From Isoetes taiwanensis (Eukaryota; Streptophyta; Lycopodiopsida; Isoetales; Isoetaceae), in the NCBI GenBank assembly GCA_021234155.1, contig JAJEKV010000233.1, positions 560,001-624,000 on the forward strand: a DNA stretch of 64,000 nucleotides. The letters are read 5' to 3'. Numbering within the stretch: position 1 is the stretch's first letter; each line of letters begins with the position of its first letter. This document shows positions 58,291-64,000 of the stretch, in pieces. Position numbers and translations under genes: made by a program. The notes beneath the pieces were generated by a model that searched no databases, was not told the origin of the DNA, and worked only from the letters and a program-made list of their open reading frames with translations.

Positions 58291-59943
58291 AGAAGTAAAA
58301 TAATATTAAGATCCTATCAAGTTTTGGACCTCCAAGACTTTTGGCTGTTGCTAGGTCAACCTTTAGACCTTCAATCTGACACACCTTAGGTTGGTGCATA
58401 ATGGGAGAACACTGGGTTACACATGATCTTATATGAGATTGGAATGATGAGCGATGACAACCAAGGAAATAAAAGGAACTTGTTGTGTAAGAGTGACAAG
58501 AACATAAGGCTCAGTCCGAGAGCAACACATTGATTTTAAATGGTATATGAATGGAGACCACGATTTATTAACCACGGAACATTAAAGTAAAAGTTCACTT
58601 CATCACCTTATTAGGCAAGATGACAAACCTGTTATAAAGCACTCATAATAGATTCTTGAAAGGATATGAGATAGAAAGCGCATCAAATCATTGGCATCAA
58701 TCGATGGAAGTACTTCGATGTAGTCATCAACACCATATTTGGTGTTCGATGGTCATTGCTTGCCGATATTCTTTGGAATTTAAAGTTCGTAGTCCTTCAT
58801 CAACTTTTGCTAAGGACGAGGAGAAGAAGAAATGGCTAAAGTTAACAAAAATGACCAAAGTTAGCGTAAATTTGGGACATGTATTAGTCGCACCACATTA
58901 TCCATGCACATACATTTTAACTCGAAACATGGCTAGAGATAGTATGCACCCATAGAAAAGGTAGAAAACCTAGAAAGTCCACGCAAAAGTAAGTATTACC
59001 TACTAATATGTCATGAGCTTTTATATGACATCATGGAGATCCCTGTCACCTCTAATTTGCAAGATAGATTTAATGCGGTTGAGTTTTACAACTCCACTCT
59101 CGAGATGTCCTTTCATAAAAGCGGACTTGAGTCTTTGGCCGGATGCCACTTCTCATCCCCGATCGGGTCAATTGTACCAACCTATCACCATACAACAGGA
59201 TCAAATGGAATGATGTATAAGCCCCGACATCTCTAGATGCTTCCATCTCGCCTCGATTTGCGGAACTCATACGCCAGAAGTCCGTTCTTCGATGCTCAAC
59301 TACAAAATCTTGTCCCTTAACCTTGAAATACATCATGTTGTTGATTTTCTACAACTGTCAGTTTCAGCAAAGCCATCACTATTTGCAACTGCAAAGGGAA
59401 ATGCTCAAATGCGTCTTTCACGTTGAAGTAAAAATTCGGTATGTTCTACGCCTAAGGAATCCCTGAGCCATTACACCTAGAAGCCTGCTTGCGGCCATAA
59501 AAACTTCTAGAAAACTTGCATACTAGATGATCCGGCCCTAATAAACCCTTAAGATGTAATAGATGCACTTCTTCTAACGCCAAAAGATAGTGAGTTGGGT
59601 TCTCCTATAGACCTGAACCGGACTCTGTTTTCTGCTGTGACATTTTAGAGATGCCAGTTACTGGATTTTTACCAGAAGATCAACACAAGTACAATAAAAA
59701 TTGGGGGATCTCGCCATTATTTACCATCATAGCATGTGCTTCCACCTTACGCCTCTGTTTCATCCGCCAAAACCGCTGCCCCGCTTGAAAAAAACCCGCA
59801 ATGCAAAACACGGAGGAGAGGAGACAAATCCTTAATCGACCTCTGCCATTTTTGCATAACCCAACAAGGTCCACCCTTGTTTGCATTCCACAATGCCCTG
59901 AAGGCTCTCTGCTTCTGTTCCGGAATGAACACCGCCCTAATCC
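58291..59943. other. Interior of composite element, unassigned
   Basis: Frames at 58656-58955 (plus) and 59070-59336 (minus) are open but match nothing I know. A minus-strand frame near 59747-59932 ([20 protein letters not shown]) is also unassigned. Further captured fragments may be hidden here. Confidence 0.35.
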
Positions 59944-60090
59944 GCCATACCCTAACGAATCTTGCTGGCCCATACTAGGCACGGCTTGGGGCATCAAATC
60001 CAACATTTCAGGGGCATTTTCACTATATGCTATCACCTTAAAACTACCCTCCTCCACAGCCAACATACAGTCCAATGGTTGAATCAATCC
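59944..60090 (-). pseudogene. Phytochrome PAS-domain fragment
   Basis: Seen: within a 184-codon minus-strand frame (59680-60234), about 49 codons read [46 protein letters not shown]. Known: plant phytochromes have at this point GLIQPFGCMLAVEEPSFRVI and [20 protein letters not shown] before the GAF chromophore domain. The match is therefore specific to the N-terminal PAS of a phytochrome. QPFGC has become QPLDC; similarity stops abruptly on both sides and the chromophore cysteine region is absent. It lies in the same orientation as the helicase fragment. A 24-bp tandem repeat (CCACTCCAAATCTGTTTCCA) sits just outside at about 60171-60218. Confidence 0.88.
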
Positions 60091-60495
60091 AATAGAAACT
60101 TTGAATAGTATGGCACAAACCTTGAAGCAAGCATCCGCCGCATCATCCAGGTGCACTAAAGCACCAACGCTTCCACTCCAAATCTGTTTCCACTCCCACT
60201 CCAAATCTGTTTCCACTCTGATCACAAAGAACATTAATTTTTTTGCAAGAATGCCCCTGAAATGCTATCCACTAGGCTTGCATGTTCAGCCCCTAAAATA
60301 AAAAGAGGGCTTTTGTTGTGAGCCCTTGGATATTGGACCATGGAAAAAAAAAAGCTAAATCAACGACTAAGAAATGGTGCACTCTAGATGTACACATTAG
60401 TACATCCATTTGAATACGTCATGAAATCTTAGGAAAACCTTTGTGAAAAGCGTACAAAAACACAAACAAAACCCCCTGTTATTATGCTACATATT

Positions 60496-63114
60496 AAGCT
60501 AGAGATGTGTATTGTATTATGTTGTCCATCACAATATCACTCATATCTAATGCATCACAATATCACTCATATCTAATGCAATATCATTTTTTGTTTGATA
60601 AATATTTGTTTGATGGAATTTGTTTGAGGAGCCCTCCCGTCGACACGTGGTAGCCCTTGGTTTTCGCTTCACCTTGGATATACACGGATCCGCATTTATT
60701 ATGCTTTTATTAGGGGCTAAAAAAAATGACGCAACGCTAGGCACCCATTTAACTTCTGATATTGGCCCAACGATTTTCGATTTGCTTTGGTTCCGGTGAG
60801 CTTTGCATCTACACTTCTTCGCCATAGTCAAGCCAAGCTCACCCTTCTTGCTCAAACCTCGAACTGAGAGCTGCCAAATGTTCTAAGTTTTGGAGAAAGC
60901 TTGCAAAAGGGTTGCGCGCACCGCCGCCAGAGCTGAATCTCGTAGGTTTGTCACTTCCCCTTCCCCTGCTTCCTCTCTAAGCAGATAGATATAAACTTTG
61001 GCAGCATAGATATATAAGGAAGAATATATGCATAGATATATGCATGCATTAGCACTAGTAGTCAGGCAGACTGAAACTTTCAGCAATGAATTTCATAGCA
61101 AGGTTACTGCATGTATGCGCAGATATTCGGCCCTGCAGCAAAAATGGCTCAAAAAGAAAATGCAGGTCTGGGTTTTGAAGCAGAAGGATAGGCTATGGGC
61201 GAAAGGGTCTGAAAAGGAATGGGAAACAAGAATGCCAGATGTGAAAATACAGATTTAGTTGGGTGCTAAAAACTGGCTCGCAGATCGTTGGAACGAGAAG
61301 CAAATTTGGGGATAAATCCAACGCACATTTGCATGTGATCTATTCCGATAGCAAACACAAAGGTATTGGAAAATTTTATTGAAGCTTGATGCTTAAAACA
61401 TTGTCGGCCCTTTTGCTCTGTTTCTTATTTCTTATCCGTTTCCTTGAGTATTTTCTAATTAAATGCTCTATTTATCAGTCTGAACCCACATTTGAAGGCG
61501 ATTATCAATTCTAGGCCCATGAAAATGGGATTTTTTATCCAACATCTACAAAGTTTTGGCAGAAAAGGCAGAAAAAGAAACTGTATGGCGAAATCTGAAG
61601 TAGAGGAAGACAAAAACGGCCAGATTAGAAAGCAGGACTTGGAAGATCAAGCTAAAAAAATCCAAATCGATTCTTCACTCCACTCTGCATACTCAAATAA
61701 CTGAGGGATGCATGTGAAAATATGATGCTTTTTGTTGCCACAAAAAGGGTATTTCTTGGCAACACAATTTATATTTTTAAAGCCCCCTTCTAGACGGATT
61801 GAATGGAAAGAACATGAAGTAGTTAATTATTTTTTATTATCTTCGCCGGAACGGGAAGCCTATTCATGGATCTGATACCGAAGGCTAGATCCAGATTCGT
61901 TGCTGCAGCTTTTGCCACAGAAAAGCATTTTCTGCAGCTATGAAAAATGAAATATGGCTTCTGCGAAATTGCTTAAAAGGGAAAATTTCATTGCGCATCT
62001 ACATGCATGTTCTTTGTCTGCAGTTTTCAAAGACTGATAGATTAAATACATACAAGGCAAGTAATGTATACAATATGTAGATGGTCATTTTGTTAAATGG
62101 AAATTATGAATGATCACAGATATAATCGTTAAATTTAGCAGAGAGCTCAAAAAATGGGAAAATAACATGATACTTCATTTGCATACCTGATACCTAGAGT
62201 TGGTAGTAATCTGCAGATAGGAAAAGGGTTTGAATGTTTTCAGCTGTCTTAAAGTTGCCAGTGTTAAATTTAGCAATAGGCTTGCCGAAGAATAGGAATT
62301 GCAATTTTGGTCTTCTGAGTGGGCAGAGATTATCCTCTTATAGTTTTGAGGTCGTCGTGTGCTGGTTGATTAGTGTAGTAATACAAAGCAATGTTGCTTA
62401 GTGCAACTTTTAGGTCCTTATATTGCTGCTCAAGTTCTCAAAGCTAGTGTTGCCTTACAAAAATGGTTGCTTTGTGGAATCAACTATGATTTTATGCTAA
62501 TGATTTGAAGGTAATAGATGTTTTCATGAGCTAGTGATTTCCCTTATTATAAGTGAGGTCTGCTGTGTATTTCCAGCAATGATTACCTCCTGTTTTGGTT
62601 TGAACGCAATGGCTCTTTTTGATTGATTTGTGGTAGTTTAGTGCATATGTATTACTTTGCCAAATGCCAATGTGCTAGTGATGGATGTTGTAATATCACC
62701 ACGAGACCTGCAATTAATGATTTCAGGCTCTGAAATATTGATAGGATCGCAAAAATGTATGTGCAAAGTATTTTATGCACTAAATGCATTACATATTTAT
62801 CGAATAGGATTGCATTCTCAACTATGGACGTTAATATTAGGCTCAATCCTCAAGGATTAAGCTGACATAAATACTTGGTTCAACTTTTAAACGTTTGAAG
62901 TTGACAAAGAATTCCCAACAATAGTCAGACATCTCCACTTTGATGTCTCAAGAACCTATGCTAATGTACACTTTGTTGCTGTAGATTCTCATTATGGTAG
63001 GGGATATGTGCTCTTTGCAGGCATTTATCTCGATGCATGCATGTGGAAACAACTTGATAGACTAAATTTCTTCTTTCTATTCTATTCTATTCTATTGGGT
63101 ACCACATCTTTCAG
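60496..63114. other. Anonymous sequence
   Basis: A 26-bp tandem duplication (CATCACAATATCACTCATAT) is at 60527-60578. Frames at 61028-61258 and 61492-61704 are rich in Lys and Glu but unrecognised. A (TTCTA)n microsatellite lies at about 63076-63097. No gene can be supported. Confidence 0.45.
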
Positions 63115-63252
63115 GGCATTAATTCTTCTGCACGCGGTGTTATTACGGTGGCCCAGAAAAAGATATTGACAGCCTACGAGTGTTCCTCCCTTGACTCAGA
63201 AATGATGGAACGCATCTGGATTCAGTATCTTCGAATTGATTCTTATCATTAG
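63115..63252 (+). CDS. Candidate terminal exon of an unrecognised gene
   Basis: After a pyrimidine-rich acceptor (ATCTTTCAG) 45 codons are open, reading GINSSARGVITVAQKKILTA then YECSSLDSEMMERIWIQYLR and ending at TAG 63250-63252. An AATAAA lies at about 63363, and an A-run follows about 25 bases later at 63388. That is the arrangement of a polyadenylated transcript end. Upstream exons were not found. It could be a real gene end, a captured fragment or a retroposed 3' end. Family unknown. Confidence 0.35.
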   Translation, partial: GINSSARGVITVAQKKILTAYECSSLDSEMMERIWIQYLRIDSYH

Positions 63253-63465
63253 TCTCCTATTCTGGAGTAAGTACATTGTGCTCCAGGCTCGTGCTCCTGT
63301 GGCATCTTTTTGTGCTTACACAGTTAGATGAGACATGTAAATTTTGTACTTTTTATCTGATTAATAAACGTTTTGGCTTTCGTCCTTAAAAAAAAAACCT
63401 TCAGTATCTTATACACATGGTGACTATCTTATACACAGGGTGGCCTTTGCACTGAGTCGAACAAA
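63253..63465. other. 3' flank with polyadenylation-like signal
   Basis: TTAATAAACG near 63360 followed by an A10 run. A direct repeat of ACTATCTTATACACA(T/G)GG is seen at about 63403-63440. Confidence 0.4.
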
Positions 63466-63506
63466 AGAAATGTTCGCGGCGGCCTTGGCTGTCGAGATAA
63501 ATTTCT
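63466..63506. repeat. GC-rich hairpin repeat, copy 2
   Basis: Left arm AGAAATGTTCGCGGCGGCC is identical to copy 1. The right arm GGCTGTCGAGATAAATTTCT has changes that weaken the inner stem while the outer ATAAATTTCT is kept. Confidence 0.85.
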
Positions 63507-64000
63507 TGTATTCTAATGCAGTATTCCATTCCATCGGTAGTTTTTGTTCATTCTTAAGGATTTATATATTTTCATATATTTCATAAGGTTGCCACTTAAG
63601 TATTAATTTCTCTTTATATGGGCTCCACTTTTTCTATGAAGGGATGATATGAACTTTATATCAAGGTAAAAAGCTAAACGAATCTTGTGGATGCGCCCAA
63701 ATCCGAAGCCATACCCATATTTCTTCTTTTGTTAAACAACAACAGAAACTAGGAGAAGATAAAGCAGTTGCTCTATTGGATTCTCAAAATTGAGATGAGC
63801 CAAATATGCCAACTTGCAGTTGTTCTCAAGTCCGAGTCTGGTTGGATGGTGAATGTGTGCCAAGAGTACAAGTTTGAGCCAAGAGTCTGGTTGTAAGATA
63901 GTTTTGAAGTTGTATCTATTGTTAGCCTTGTTTATTTGAAGAGCTTCTTCGTAACAGATTTTCAGTGACAAAGCTACCTCTTTGTCCACTGAATCTGCCA
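63507..64000. other. Window end, one unassigned minus-strand frame
   Basis: An 85-codon minus-strand frame at 63732-63989 (MDKEVALSLKICYEEALQIN onward) is open towards the window edge and could belong to a gene outside, but I recognise no family. Confidence 0.25.

Larger units (their letters stand above)
57568..60495 (-). mobile_element. Composite element copy 2, carrying host gene fragments
   Basis: The ends correspond, inverted, to those of 25220-26502. 57568 starts GGGCTCTCGCTGCCCTACGT and 60495 ends GTTATTATGCTACATATT, with about 160-200 bp of similarity inside each end. The 2.5-kb interior differs from copy 1 and holds a helicase gene 3' end with an intron (57917-58290) and a phytochrome fragment (59944-60090), both on the minus strand. 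No transposase seen. No clear target duplication or long inverted repeats; a short terminal palindrome GGGC-tctcgct-GCCC is at the 57568 end. Gene-fragment carriage with an intron fits DNA-level capture, as in Helitrons or Pack-MULEs, but the ends fit neither standard pattern. Confidence 0.55.

Noticed and set aside
59680-60234. Whole 184-codon minus-strand frame as one gene
   Set aside because: Only about 49 codons match phytochrome; the rest is unrelated and the frame includes a 24-bp tandem repeat, so it is a chance frame around a captured fragment.
1-64000. CRISPR arrays, operons or bacterial defence systems
   Set aside because: The DNA is plant nuclear: spliced genes and plant retrotransposons; no regular short repeat-spacer array was seen.

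Overview
The window is nuclear DNA of a land plant. It holds a thylakoid-lumen cyclophilin (CYP38/TLP40) gene with seven exons, canonical GT-AG introns and a bipartite chloroplast/lumen transit peptide, an NDR1/HIN1-like (LEA_2) membrane protein, and many plant-type retrotransposons (LINEs with DUF4283-like ORF1, LTR elements with a tRNA-iMet primer site). Low gene density and nested transposons suggest a large repeat-rich genome such as a fern or gymnosperm; I cannot name the species from sequence alone.

Layout. 1-7000: mostly gene-free, with a Copia RNase H remnant, a 434-bp MITE, tandem repeats and a tRNA-promoter (SINE-like) box. 7002-7793: NHL/LEA_2 gene. 8501-8580: an antisense 26S rRNA scrap. 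9400-12670: a purine-rich repeat field with a microRNA-like foldback and a LINE 3' tail. 12675-16118: a minus-strand LINE (ORF1, endonuclease, cut-off reverse transcriptase). 16490-42634: a nested transposon cluster. Two degenerate LINE-derived segments of the same family (A and B) are each split by a later insertion. A is split by a 13.2-kb LTR retrotransposon (17827-31035, no recognisable pol). B is split by a 5'-truncated LINE (34127-40152), which is itself split by a 3.1-kb gag-only LTR element (36017-39141). Target-site duplications support all three insertions.

42724-43847: a bL25-family ribosomal protein gene or recent pseudogene (three exons, one frameshift) only about 90 bp from the end of segment B. 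43848-50240: mostly anonymous, with a few exon-like stretches and a GC-rich hairpin repeat. 50246-51560: a degenerate minus-strand LINE. 51907-54368: CYP38. 56832-57449: an unrecognised repeat-containing protein gene. 57568-60495: a composite element whose two ends match, inverted, the ends of a 1.28-kb block inside the 13.2-kb LTR element, but whose interior differs. That interior carries fragments of two host genes on one strand: the 3' end of an IGHMBP2/SMUBP-2-like helicase with an intron, and a phytochrome PAS-domain fragment. This looks like a gene-fragment-capturing DNA transposon and is the most interesting item here. 60496-64000: little, apart from one candidate terminal exon and a second copy of the GC-rich hairpin.

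Functional content. CYP38 (photosystem II assembly), bL25 (organellar ribosome) and NHL (membrane/defence) are unrelated single genes, with no operon-like organisation. Most remaining sequence is transposon-derived in layers whose relative ages can be read from the nesting.
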